A DNA stretch of 64,000 bases. Origin: Branchiostoma floridae. Lineage: Eukaryota > Chordata > Leptocardii > Amphioxiformes > Branchiostomatidae. Numbering within the stretch: position 1 is the stretch's first letter; the number at the start of each line of letters is the position of its first letter. The translations under genes were made by a program, and so were the position numbers. The stretch is from assembly GCF_000003815.2 (NCBI RefSeq), contig NC_049994.1, positions 10,370,538-10,434,537 of the forward strand. Direction: 5' to 3'. The notes beneath the pieces were generated by a model. The model searched no databases and had not been told where the DNA came from. It was given only the letters and a program-made list of their open reading frames with translations. Below, piece after piece: positions 13,266 through 24,480 of this stretch.

Positions 13266-14052
13266 GTGAGATGCACAAGAATCACAGTAATCTAGGAATC
13301 TCAGAGGCAGCATTCTCGTGTTGTAAATGGTTTTAACGCTTGGGTATCACTCACACAGAAAAGCAAATGTAGCTCAGGGTATAGTATGGTAGCGTATTTC
13401 TTGGTATCTATTCCTAAACTTCATCAATCTCTTACAATCAGCAAAAGTTATAGTAGATTACAACACTTTATCAACGGCCTAACCTCTCAAATACAAAAGA
13501 TTAGATATATTACATTTGACATACTTTAGTAGAATCACGAAGTCTGGTATCTTGTAACCAAAGATATATATGAATATATACTTCATTCATGGGTAAATAT
13601 AGTACGAGTGAAGAACATGTACATACATTGTATTATAGAATAAAACATTTTGGGAAGTGTACAAAGTTTTACACCCATAGTGGGCATGACTATATCTTTT
13701 CGCGCTGGAACTCTTTAATGGTAGAACAAGCAGTCATCTTTTCGTCTGGCATAAAACGTCTTAAATGAATAATGATAAGAAAATGATAACAGTAAAAGTT
13801 TTGATGATAATGGATTATTCTGACCTCATGAAGGTATACACGTGCATGCTAACAAAAAGTGGAATATGTGTTGTTGTTTTTCTCCATGAATTTTCAATCT
13901 GGGTGTCCCAAGTCTGCATTTCTGTCAAGAATACAGTGTTAAGAATATACTTAACATTTGATACTTAAGGTAAGGCCAATATTACCGGTTGCTGCAAAGT
14001 TTCTGTTGCCCACTTGTTGAAGGAACACATTGAGTAGATTTTGTAGCTGTGT

Positions 14053-14152
14053 NNNNNNNNNNNNNNNNNNNNNNNNNNNNNNNNNNNNNNNNNNNNNNNN
14101 NNNNNNNNNNNNNNNNNNNNNNNNNNNNNNNNNNNNNNNNNNNNNNNNNNNN
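14053..14152. other. Assembly gap (100 N)
   Basis: Exactly 100 N, a default-size gap. The same interval in U2 (about 19,838-20,030) is close to 190 bp, so the true missing sequence is probably of that order. It removes most of the exon-3-like block of U1. Confidence 0.95.
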
Positions 14153-14481
14153 TCGATCAGTGGGATTTCAAGATTTATTTTGCATTCCCATTTTGTGGTT
14201 TGAGGTTGACCGTAAGAAAATTGCTGTACCACTAAAAGTATTTAGTATATACTGAGTATACTTACTATGTACGTGATATTTGATATGGCGTGGTCTATCA
14301 AGAGATGTAGCAATACCTTCAACTTGTATTACGATTTGCATTGCTTTTGGTACATACGTACAGGGGCAACAAATTGCAAGTATATACGTACTAGTTACCA
14401 GGGATGACAGTGACATGAAACTGAAGAGCGTCCTAAATTGGAACCTGACGTTCCTACCTGCTCCAGAACTCTAATCTATTT

Positions 14482-14554
14482 TCTACTCTACTCTACTCTA
14501 CTCTACTCTACTCTACTCTACTCTACTCTACTCTACTCTACTCTACTCTACTCT
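14482..14554. repeat. (TCTAC)n microsatellite
   Basis: About 14-15 near-perfect pentamer repeats, the longest in this orientation. The corresponding site in U2 has no such tract, so it arose within this unit. Just upstream is GTTCCTACCTGCTCCAGAAC, related to sequence at 41,753 in U6. Confidence 0.95.
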
Positions 14555-17355
14555 GTATACAAACATACAGGGCTGTACTCACGTGTAAAACGAAAAAGCT
14601 TGATTCAGAAAGTATCCAAAGATATCTAAGAACTTGGACAGAAAGTATCATATGCGGACGTGTTCCTGTAACTGTATAAAAGGATGATAACCCGTCTATA
14701 GTCTCCGAATGTTGTGTAGCGTTGTAGAGTTCCTTCACCCAAATAGTAACAGCCAATTCCATTTTAGGCCGTTCTTCACGTTTATGTCGCAGTCATTTCC
14801 AGTTTGTGGAGGTTGTCCTCAGTCAAAGTATACCTTGGCAGTCAAAGTATGCCATATGAGCTTGTCTAGTCTCTCCTTGAATCAATGAACACTAGGAGAA
14901 ACCACCACTATTTCTGGTATGGAATGGGGCAAAAATATGTTAACGGAACATCCAACAGAAACAGAAATTCTATCATAGCTACAAGACAACAGCTCCAGCG
15001 CACATGCCTGGTAAAATATTGTGGCTGAGGTACCAGTGTACCATGGTGGATAAAAGTTAAAAGTATATAGTTCTTGTTGACACTTGACTTTGCCAAAGAT
15101 TGTGGATAGATACAAACAATTCAGGCTGCTCGCCTGGAGTCCCGTGTATGTACATTACGTTCCGGAGCAGTGCAGTGTATCTATGCTGAACACTCAGTGT
15201 GAATTACGAGAGTACTTATTGTTGCCAACTTTGCAAATTGCGTTCACGGTCTACACCAGTAAGTTGTTGCTAGACAAACAGATAGTACTGTACATGGAAT
15301 CGCTTGCTTCAGACAAGAGAATCTTTGCTGAACACTCAGAGATATGTACTTTATAGGAAATTCAGTTCCCATTCGACATTGTCATTTACTAAATTAAACC
15401 ATTTTTTTCAATATAAATGGCAATATGCAATTATGCCCAACCAGAAGAACAACAGTTGGAGTCCTTCTGTCCTTTATGTCTACCAGACTCCATACTTTGC
15501 TGCAAAAATACAAAAAATTGTGTAACTCAATAATATGCCAACGAAGTTAGCCCCCTTATGCTAGGGTCCCATTTTCAATCGGCCGGGCAGTTTTGGCAAA
15601 CGAAAAGTATGATATAAAAGACATGAAAACGCGCATAATGTACCCAAAATGAATCGAAACCTTAACCTGCCAATGTTTACTTACATACACTTTGAGTTTT
15701 CGTTTCCAGAACCAGCCTAACATGGCCCTCGTTGGGACATGCGCCCCTAGCAATAGGAATACAGTTTGCAACCTCTCCAGTCAGCTCCTCTGGTATATCA
15801 TCCGGTCTAACCTTGGTCTACTCGGGCAATTTCTTCCAGCAATATATGGAGTTTTGTAAAGACTAATTCTCTTTTAGCAATACAGAAACATAAGCATATG
15901 CAATTAGACAGATTTGACAGAGTAAAATTGTATAATGTGAAGACATTTTTTCTTACAACGTATAACAGAATAGCTCTTGGACTGCCAAACTGATACAACT
16001 CGACACTTTAATACACAGAAACCATTCATTCTATGTCATACATTGTCTCATTTTCCTACTTTGACAAGATTATTATAGACCTTCATTTGAGGAACGAAAT
16101 CAAAAACATTGCAAATTTTGAAACCTCAAAACATACAACAACACAAAGAAAATCAAATACAACAACATCGAATTTTCCCCTTCCTAACCGTAAGATATTG
16201 CGAAGCAAAACCGTTTTGGAGCATGATATCAACAACCTGACAGATAAAGAAAAAATATATATTTCAATGACATTTCGTAACTGAAGGTACGAAGTACGCT
16301 GACTACAGTCCTTTTACATCATTAGAAACGTGGCCAGTAATTTTGCGAAGTGACTGAATCTCCATGTTGCCATTTTAGCTACATAGTACATCGATAGTTT
16401 TCCAATTTTCCAATTAACATCAGTTTTTCGTTATCCTCCTATCAAAGTTAGTTTCCAGGGTCATCTTAAATTTGCTCACAAACTATAGGTTACAGGATGA
16501 TACTCCGTCTTATAATGGTTTTATAAGTCTGTTTTTCATCAGTACAGAATCTTGGAATACCGATGTCATTGCTAAAATATTTCAAAGAAACACTTGTACA
16601 GCGACGTGATCACTTTATTTTGCAGAAAGTCTCAAAACCGCATTACAGAAAGTGTTTTGTACATATCATATTCTGTTTTCCGTTTTTTTCCGTTTAGATG
16701 GGAAACTACGTTTACAACGCTATGGACGCAAATGTCGTTTTGTGATATACATGACCTAATGCAATGAAATCAGAAAGTACTGAATGAATGTTCAGTAGAA
16801 TTCGTTTTGTACAGCAAACAAATACGAATTGGCCGTTGTATGTTGTCTAGCCGATTGCTGCATTTGGAAATCACAATTCTAGTTGGCTTTATTTCATAAT
16901 TAGCATCTGAAAATGGATTTGTACAGAAAATAAAGATATGTATATAGGCATCGTTGAACCCTCGCTAAAACAGTTATCAGATATCATTCAGCAAAATCAT
17001 CCTTGTACAACATTGCAGGAATGATTTTTCCATCAAAAAGATTCAACGAAAAAAATAGCCTCAATGAATCTTTGTTAATTTTGCCATGAACAGCTTACGA
17101 CAATTCAAGAAGGGACCTCCTTTCGTCATAGTTATAATAGTAAGTGTCCAGCTGAAATACGCAACCGCTATTCAAAGATTTGTCTGTGGCCACACGAGAC
17201 TATTGCTTTTTCTGTAATTGAAAACAATTGTAAGCTTTTACATGTAGAACATACATTTTTCGTAGATATTCTCATTATTTTCTACGTATTAGTGAAAGAC
17301 TTGTATTTCACATAGAAAGACTAGTATGCTTGCCCTAATTCTGTGTCGTTTGTCA

Positions 17356-17518
17356 ATTTCAAACAACAGATGTTGTTGTTTTCGTTAGAATAAAATACTG
17401 TTCATATGCATTCTTGAATCCCTGCATTAGGCTTTCTGTTATCGCCATGATGTTTTGCTACCTAGCATTGGCAGGAAGCCACTTTTTTTGCCATTTATAA
17501 GGTGTAAAAATACATACT
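17356..17518 (+). promoter_or_regulatory. Conserved stretch upstream of the 63-bp block (representative)
   Basis: Before every 63-bp block there is a moderately conserved region with the motifs ACAGATGTTGTTGTTTTCGT (about 150 bp upstream), TTTTGTTACCTAGCGTTGG (about 65 bp upstream) and TATAAGGTGTAATTAT immediately upstream. Equivalent stretches lie at about 11,608-11,763; 22,541-22,703; 28,470-28,633; 34,318-34,508; 40,323-40,480 and 48,608-48,823. The spacing resembles a proximal promoter leading to the TATA-like CTATATTC in the block. Promoter activity is inference. Confidence 0.35.
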
Positions 17519-17581
17519 AAAGGGCGGCTATATTCTCACCTCCATGCATATCTATGTTGGAACTTGGAAGGTGCCAGAGCG
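17519..17581 (+). other. 63-bp conserved block, copy B
   Basis: Identical to copy A across all 63 bp. Followed by CAGCCAACACAAC. The downstream donor-like site is lost (ACTAAAATAAGAC), although on the minus strand the same place still looks like an acceptor. Confidence 0.85.
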
Positions 17582-18063
17582 CAGCCAACACAACATTTGA
17601 CTATCAGTTTGATACCAGCTGAATCCAGATAACCTCAGCAGCAGACAACTAAAATAAGACAAAATGAGAACATATTCATTTACTTATTTCTTCTTAAGGC
17701 ATGAGCATTATTGCTGATTTGCAAGGGGGGGCAGGTACAAAAACATAGTACAATCATGTGGCAAAGTATCAGAATGCATACTGAGAAATGTATAATGAAA
17801 TTGATGCAACTGAAAATTACACATAGTATAAATAATACGAAATACATAAAGACTTGGACAGTAACAATTCACAAAACCAAAATGTCAAATCAAAAACATA
17901 ATTACAAATACTCTCTTAAAAATTATGTATAATTTGCAGTTTACGTTCAGATATCGCTGGCGGTCAGAGGTCTGTTTCTCGTTGCTTCTTTTAGTGTTAA
18001 AATCTGTCTTTTGTCGTCTGAATGAATAGCTCGCACCTGTGTAAAAGTGCAAGCAAATATTGA

Positions 18064-18570
18064 CTTCATAGATCGCGATATACATATGTAAAAGGGAAGT
18101 TTGGACACTATTTCTACTTGAGAGATACACTTTATGTCATACATTTACAGTAATATTCTTTTGGCCATTCGTTCACGAAAAAGTTCCACGGATGTGAAAA
18201 GGTGAAAAAAATGTCCCTTGATTCAATGTCTCTTATTTTACTATTGGCAAGTCGTATATTTGCTTTAATTGATACTTATATAATGCAATGAGTCCGATGA
18301 TTTATTTCGTAGGTGGGGCACCCAAACCAAGTAACGACATTCCACTTCAAACCTCGCACAGTGTTGGCTGGGGATTTTCGGCACTTTCTGTTTGACACAC
18401 ACTCGCATAACCAACTGTGGTGTTCAGCCCTTAAAGGTAGGACCATAACAAATTTGGTTACATTGTTAAGATAGATCTTTAAGCTTTCAAATGATCCTTA
18501 AACCGCTTCTACTGCTTAAACAATAACGGAGATATGATTGATCATATCTAAGTTTCCAAACTTTTTAGTT
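18064..18570. repeat. Internal foldback of U2
   Basis: Left-arm landmark GAAAAAAATGTCCC near 18,203. Right-arm landmarks GTGTTGGCTGGGGATTTTC near 18,361 and AAGCTTTCAAATGATCC near 18,482. Ends near TTTTTAGTTGTGTTTAGCG. Confidence 0.6.
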
Positions 18571-18860
18571 GTGTTTAGCGTAAGGGTATGGTAGAAATAC
18601 AGACGTCAGCGAATGTTTGCCTTGCACATGAGTGTTTTCGGTGTTGTATTTCTAGGTAATACAGTACATGACATAGCCATTCCTACCACGTGGAATTCCT
18701 ATCGACTTCAAGCAGCAGAAAATGGCACAAATACATGATATGATAATGATGTAAGAATGACAAAATTGTCACAATCTTAAGATTGCAAAAATGTTGAGGT
18801 ACCCAAAGAAGAAGTGTACTGATTGAAGAGGGCGTGCAATCGCCTGAACCTATATTTTAG

Positions 18861-18998
18861 CAAACCCCAAGCACATGAAATCAATATGCCTTCTCCTGTA
18901 TGCAAGAGGGAGGTCCCAGGCAAATTCATACAAGATAAAATCGCCAACAACACGCATATTGTGCACATGTACATCGCATGTTGCTCCTTCGATTATAG
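18861..18998 (+). other. Exon-2-like block of U2
   Basis: Acceptor-like TATATTTTAG and donor-like GATTATAG|GTGAGATGG bound 138 bp that is open in one + frame through the donor. It is homologous to the U1 block. Both splice-like ends are intact. Confidence 0.35.
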
Positions 18999-19891
18999 GT
19001 GAGATGGGCAAAGATCAAATTAATCTAGCAATCTCAGAAGTAGTATTCGTTTCTTGTAAATAGTGTAAACGATTGGACATCACTCACACAGAAAGACAAC
19101 GGATCTCCGGATATAGTATAGTATAGTAAAGTGTTCCTTGGTATCTATTGTTGAAGTTTATCAATCTCTTAGAGTCGGCAAAACTTGACATTAGATAACA
19201 GCTCTTTATAGAAAATTAATCTTTAAATAAGATTACGGCACTTTATCTAACCTCTTCTAGGACACAGTAAGAGTAAATATATTAACTTTGAAGTACTTCA
19301 ATAGCACCACGAAGTCTGGTATCTTGTAATCATAGCCCAGGATTTATATGTGGATATACTTAATTCATGGATAGAAAGTGCGTAGAACATGTACATAACT
19401 ATGCCCTTATGGCCATAATATTATCAAAAAAATAAAAGTATTTCGGTAAGCGTACAGTTTTACACCCTCTTCGTTACACTACATCTATAGCTGAAGCTCT
19501 TTAATGGTAAAAAAAACAGTAGTCTTTTCGTCTGGTATACAGTGTCTTAAATTCAAAATGATAAGAAAATGATAGCGGTAAGAATGTGATGATTATTCCG
19601 ACCTCACGAAAGTATACGTGCATGTTAACAATAATTGGAATATTGTTGTTTTTCATCATGAAATTCAATCTGGCCGCCCAATGTCTGCACATTTCTGTCT
19701 AGAATACAATGTTGACCTGTGATAATAACCTGTGAGGAATAGTTTAACTTTGGTACTAAAGACTAATATTACTGTTTGCTACAAAGTTTCTGTCGTCCAC
19801 TTGTTGAGGGAAAATATCGTGTAGATTTTGTAGCCGTGTTATTGTCTTGTTCGATTCTTTGTCCGAATACCATTTCTTGTTGATAATATAG

Positions 19892-20018
19892 CACACTTTG
19901 TAATATGGAATCCTTTCCCTACTTTTGGGAGAAAACGAAAAACGATCACAGAAACCGCATCGAAAGTTTAAACATGCTTCCAGTTAGCCATTTTAATGCA
20001 CCCCTGCATTGGTATTAA
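19892..20018 (+). other. Exon-3-like block of U2 with open frame
   Basis: After an acceptor-like GATAATATAG, a + frame reads through MESFPYFWEKTK and RIESLNMLPVSHFNAPL to a TAA at 20,016-20,018. The same frame is open in U4 (31,354-31,473) and U6, but is frameshifted in U3 and U5. The peptide matches no family I recognise. The opposite strand is also partly open, so strand assignment is uncertain. Confidence 0.3.
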
Positions 20019-20400
20019 AGTAGAATTCAAAAATCTATCTTAAATGACTATTTTGTGATTTCTAGTTGACCGTAAGAAAATTGCTGTACAATACTTACTG
20101 TGTAGATGATATTTGATATAGTGCGGTCAACTTGAATAACGATTTGCATTGGTATAGTACGTGGTAGTATACTGTATACATGTATAAACATACAGGACTG
20201 TACTCACATGTGAAACGGGAAAGCTTGATCTAACCTTTAGCCTATTCCTTTCAGTCAAGGATATATAAGAACTTTGAGAGAACGTATCATATAATGTTGT
20301 GTTCACATATGTATAAGGATGCTATCCCATCTATAGTTTCCAAATATTGTGTTAGAAAGAATATGGAATAAGCAAAACTCTGATGCAACGTTGACGAAAC

Positions 20401-20492
20401 ATCTAACAGCTACATAGGAGCTAAGATACCAGTGTACGTGTACCATGTTGCACATGCACATTGGTACCTTAGCTGCAATGTAGCTGTTAGAT
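20401..20492. repeat. Quasi-palindrome private to U2
   Basis: ATCTAACAGCTACAT and its exact reverse complement bracket 92 bp. Imperfect pairing continues inward (AGCTAAGATACC against GGTACCTTAGCT). Other units have ordinary non-palindromic sequence here, for example 15,004-15,060 in U1. Confidence 0.85.
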
Positions 20493-22703
20493 TTAGAAGT
20501 GTATAGTTCTTGTTGACAGTCGACTTTGCTAAAGAATGTGGATACATAGAAACGATTCAGGCTGATCGTCTGAAGTCCCATGTATGCACATAACGTCTTG
20601 TAACAGATCTAAATGTCTATGCTGAACACTAAACAATAATGTACTTTTTCTAGCCAACTGTGCACATGGCGTTCTTGTTCGATATCAGTAACATGTGATC
20701 CATTGCTTCAGGCAAGGGAATCTTTGCTGAAGACTCAGAGATATGTACTATAGGAAACTCCGTTCGACATTGTTTTTAACTGAATTAAACCATTTTGTCC
20801 CGTATAAATGATAACATGCAATTCTGCCCGACCAGAAGAATAATACTTGATGTCCTTCTTTTTTACCAAACGTTGCTGCAAAAGTAGAGGAAATTGTGTA
20901 ACTAAATAATATGCCAACGAAGTTATCCCCCATATTCTAGGGTCACAGTTTCAATCGGTCGGGCAGTTTTGGCAAACGAAAAGTATGATATTAAAGACGA
21001 AAAACACGTGAAATATACAAAAAATCATTGAAGAGCCTATCTTGTCCAAGCTTTTTCACATACACTTTGATTTTTGGTTTCCGCAACCAGCCTAACAGGG
21101 TCCTTGTTGGGGAAATGCAAGCGTTGCAATAGTAGACCGCTGGTATATCGTTCGAACTCTACTCTACTACTCTAGACAATATCATCCAGTCTATTATTCG
21201 TCTACTGGGACAATTTTCTTCCAGCAACATATGGAGTTTTGTAAAGACTTCTTTCTTTTTAACAGTACGAAATATTAGAAGAAACATGCCACTGAGTGAG
21301 TGAACCTTAAAACATACTACTAAACATAGAACATCAAATACAAGAACATCAAATCCACCCTCCCTACCGAGCTTTTGCAAACTTAAAAAAATCGTTTTAT
21401 ACATCGAATGCTCAGCCCTTATACCATACCAGGAGAATATCTTTATATACCATAATTTAGAGCATAATACCAACAGCCTAACAGATAATGACAAAAATAT
21501 ATTTCAAACATTTCATGGAGGTAATTACATTTCGTAACAGAAAGTACAAAGTCCACTGTCTGCACAGCGTTCAACATAGCTAGAAACATGGACAGTAATT
21601 TTGAGGAGTGGCTACTTCTTTGTGTTGCCATTTTAGCTGCATACTACATCTGTAGTTGCCTTATTAACATCAAATATTTGATATCCACCTACTAAAGCTG
21701 GTTTTCATGGTCAACTTGAATTTACTCACAAACTAGAGGTTACATGGAGATACTCTAAGGTTTTTATTTTATAACTACAGAATCTTGAAATACCGATGCC
21801 ATTGCTAAACAAAATCAAAGAAACACTTGTACTAAAACGCGATGTGATCGCTTTATTTCTAAAGAAGTCTCAAAATAATATTACAGAAGGTGGTTTGAAT
21901 ACAGCACGTTCCGTTTTCCATTCACGAAATGGAAACCATTTTAGATCACTACAGACGCAAAGGTTTGTTTTTGGATATGCATGTACTAAATGCATGCAAT
22001 TGAAACCAGTGCTGATAGAATGTTCCGTAGAATTCGTTTTGCCAAACGAACGGAAACGAATCGCTCTCTGAATGTTGTCTTGCCAATATCTGTCTTTGGA
22101 AAATACAATTCTAGTTGCCTTTATTTCAGAATTGCCATCTGAGAATGGAATTGTACCGACATCGTTGAACCCTCGCTGAAACAGATATTATTAGATATCA
22201 TTCAGCAAAATCACCATTTACAGCATTGCAGCAATGTTTTTCTATGAGACAAAAAAAATCCCCATTGAACATTGGTTGATTTTATCATGAAAAACTTATG
22301 ACATTTGGAAACGGGAGCATTTTATTCCTAGTTGCTAATATTAAGTGTCCATCGGAAATACGCAGCCGCTATATAAAGATATGTCTATGGCCACAAAATA
22401 TTATTGAAAACCATTGTTAGTTTTTACATTTCCAACATACAACTGTCGTTGATATACTCATTATTTTCTGTCTTTGTATGAATAAATGTATTTTACATAT
22501 GCAGACTATTATCCTTGCCCTAATTCTGTATCATTCATCAATTGCAAACAACAGATGTTGTTGTTTTCGTTAAAACGAAATACTATTCATCTCCATTCGT
22601 GAAGAATCCCTGTATCAAGTTTTCTGTTATAGCCAGGTTTTGTTACCTAGGGCTGGCATTTAGCCACTCTAATTGTCATTTATAATGTGTAAATATACGT
22701 ACT

Positions 22704-22766
22704 AAAGGGCGGCTATTTTCTCACCTCTATGCATATCTATGTTGGGACTTGGAAGGTGCCAGAGCG
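22704..22766 (+). other. 63-bp conserved block, copy C
   Basis: Three differences from copy A: CTATTTTC instead of CTATATTC, CACCTCT instead of CACCTCC, and GGGACTT instead of GGAACTT. The donor-like CTAAG|GTAAGAC follows, with GT at 22,843-22,844. Confidence 0.85.
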
Positions 22767-23365
22767 GAGACAACCGTGTCAACATTTCACTGTCAGTTTG
22801 ACCTCAGTAGTATCCAGATTGCCTAAGCAGCAGCCGGCTAAGGTAAGACAAAATAAGAACATATTTGTTTATTCATTTCATCTTGAGGCATGATTTCCAA
22901 GAGGAGGGTCTATATAAAAAATAAATGAATGTGGTTGAAGAGGTTCATCAGTCACGTATAAATACAGTTACTCCAAATTTTCTTCAAGCAATGACTGTTT
23001 TTAAGGTAAGGTACATTTTCGACGGCTGACAGCCCATCTTCTTCATGATAAATGTGTAAAATCGTATGACAAAATTATACATAAGTATCTCGTATAATGA
23101 AATTAATGCGCAACTGAAAATTACAGTATAAAGTTTGGATAATACAAAATATATAAAGGATTGGACGGTGACAACTCTTAGATATGAAATCAAAAATATA
23201 ACTACACACTCACGTCCAAATAAATCCCATTCTAAGTTCACATGTCATTGGAGGTCAGAGGTCTGTTTCTCATTGCTTCTTGGTAGTGTTTTAGAGTTGA
23301 AATCTGTCTTATGTCGTCTGTTAGTTTGTTTGAATAGCTCGTATCGTTGTACCTGTGCAATGAAT

Positions 23366-24480
23366 ATCGACTTCATGTGAGTTAGTCGTATGTAGAAAGT
23401 AAGTTTGAACACTATATTTCTGCTTGAGAGATAGCATTTAGATTATACCTTTACAGTGATGCCCCGTTTTTAACTTACTTATAAGCGGTCTGCCTAAACA
23501 TCTCAAACGGCTCTAATATGCAGTATACATGGGGCAACTACCTTGTGTGGTGCTCTGGATACATCATTTATGCATTTATGAATTGAAAAAAAATGCAAGT
23601 CCTACAAATTTACCAGTTATTTGGAGTTAGTCTTGAGCCGGTTTCAAGGTCGAAGCAATTTGAAGCTGAAAAACACTTAGTATACAAGTATCATATAGAT
23701 AGAATTGAATTAAATTGAATTACTAGTTGACAATGATAGAATTGTGCTCTGCTGTAATCTATGAGCCAACAGTACAACAGTTTAATCGTACTGTCGTCTG
23801 AGGACTGAAGAAGGTATAGAGAACTTCCCCATGCAGACTCCTAACACAAACGATCTAAAATGGCGGACAGGGTTTTCTTCGATCTAAAAACCGGCCGAAT
23901 AACTCTAAATAACGTTAAATCCTTATGACTTACTGCGTTCTTTTAATTCATAAATGTATGATCAATGTATCCAGAGTACCACATACACAGAACGATGCAT
24001 ATCAGAGTTGTTTGATGTTATTGTCGTTTGAAATGTTTTGGCAGACGGGGCCATACGTTCACGGACAAAGCTCCAGGGCCACGTTTGTGAATACGTCTCG
24101 TCAAAAAGGTGTTGGAATTTTCCTTAATCATACTGATTCTACTATTGACAAGTATATTTACTTCTCAAGTGATACATTATACTTATATAATGTAATGAGC
24201 CCCATGAATCTACACATGACTTAGTTCATAGGTCCGTCCCATGTGATGAATTCCGCTGCAAACGTCAGACACTGTTTTGACTGGGGAATTTCGACACTCG
24301 TTTTGAGACACACTCATATAGCCTGCTCTGGTGTTCAAGCTTTAAAGGTATGGCCATGACAAATTTGGTCACATTGTAAAAGTGATGTATAAGCTTTCAA
24401 ATGATACTTAATGCTATTGCTAGAATGATAACGAAGATATGATTGATCAAATCTAAGTTTCCAAACTGTTGTGTTGGGTG
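23366..24480. repeat. Internal foldback of U3, interrupted
   Basis: This is the clearest pair of arms. The left arm ends CGTCTCGTCAAAAAGGTGTTG near 24,120. The right arm contains TTTCGACACTCGTTTTGAGA near 24,288 and AAGCTTTCAAATGATAC near 24,392. They align as reverse complements over more than 150 bp. The left arm is split by the separate element at 23,488-24,046. Confidence 0.65.
23488..24046. mobile_element. Foldback element inserted in U3
   Basis: Present in U3 only. It starts GTCTGCCTAAACATCTCAAACG and ends with the reverse complement of GTCTGCCAAAACATTTCAAA. The arms remain similar for roughly 130 bp, including CTCTGGATACAT and CATTTATGAATT in both. The centre has no recognisable gene. 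It is a non-autonomous palindromic element of unknown superfamily, and I could not fix the target duplication. Confidence 0.7.

Larger units (their letters stand above)
11827..17581 (+). repeat. Tandem unit U1
   Basis: A full-length unit of about 5.75 kb, interrupted by a 100-N gap. Order: donor-like site (11,903), foldback (about 12,286-12,838), exon-2-like block (13,134-13,265), sequence around the gap corresponding to exon-3-like DNA, a (TCTAC)n tract (14,482-14,554), CATGCCTGGTAAAA anchor (about 15,007), CGGCCGGGCAGTTTTGGC anchor (about 15,578), GCGACGTGATCACTTTATTT anchor (about 16,600), and the conserved upstream stretch before copy B. Confidence 0.85.
17582..22766 (+). repeat. Tandem unit U2
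   Basis: About 5.19 kb, the shortest complete unit. It has the full anchor order: foldback about 18,064-18,570, exon-2-like block 18,861-18,998, exon-3-like block 19,892-20,018, CGGTCGGGCAGTTTTGGC anchor about 20,956, and upstream motifs before copy C. It carries a private quasi-palindrome at 20,401-20,492 and a short (TCTAC)n at 21,155-21,173. Confidence 0.85.
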
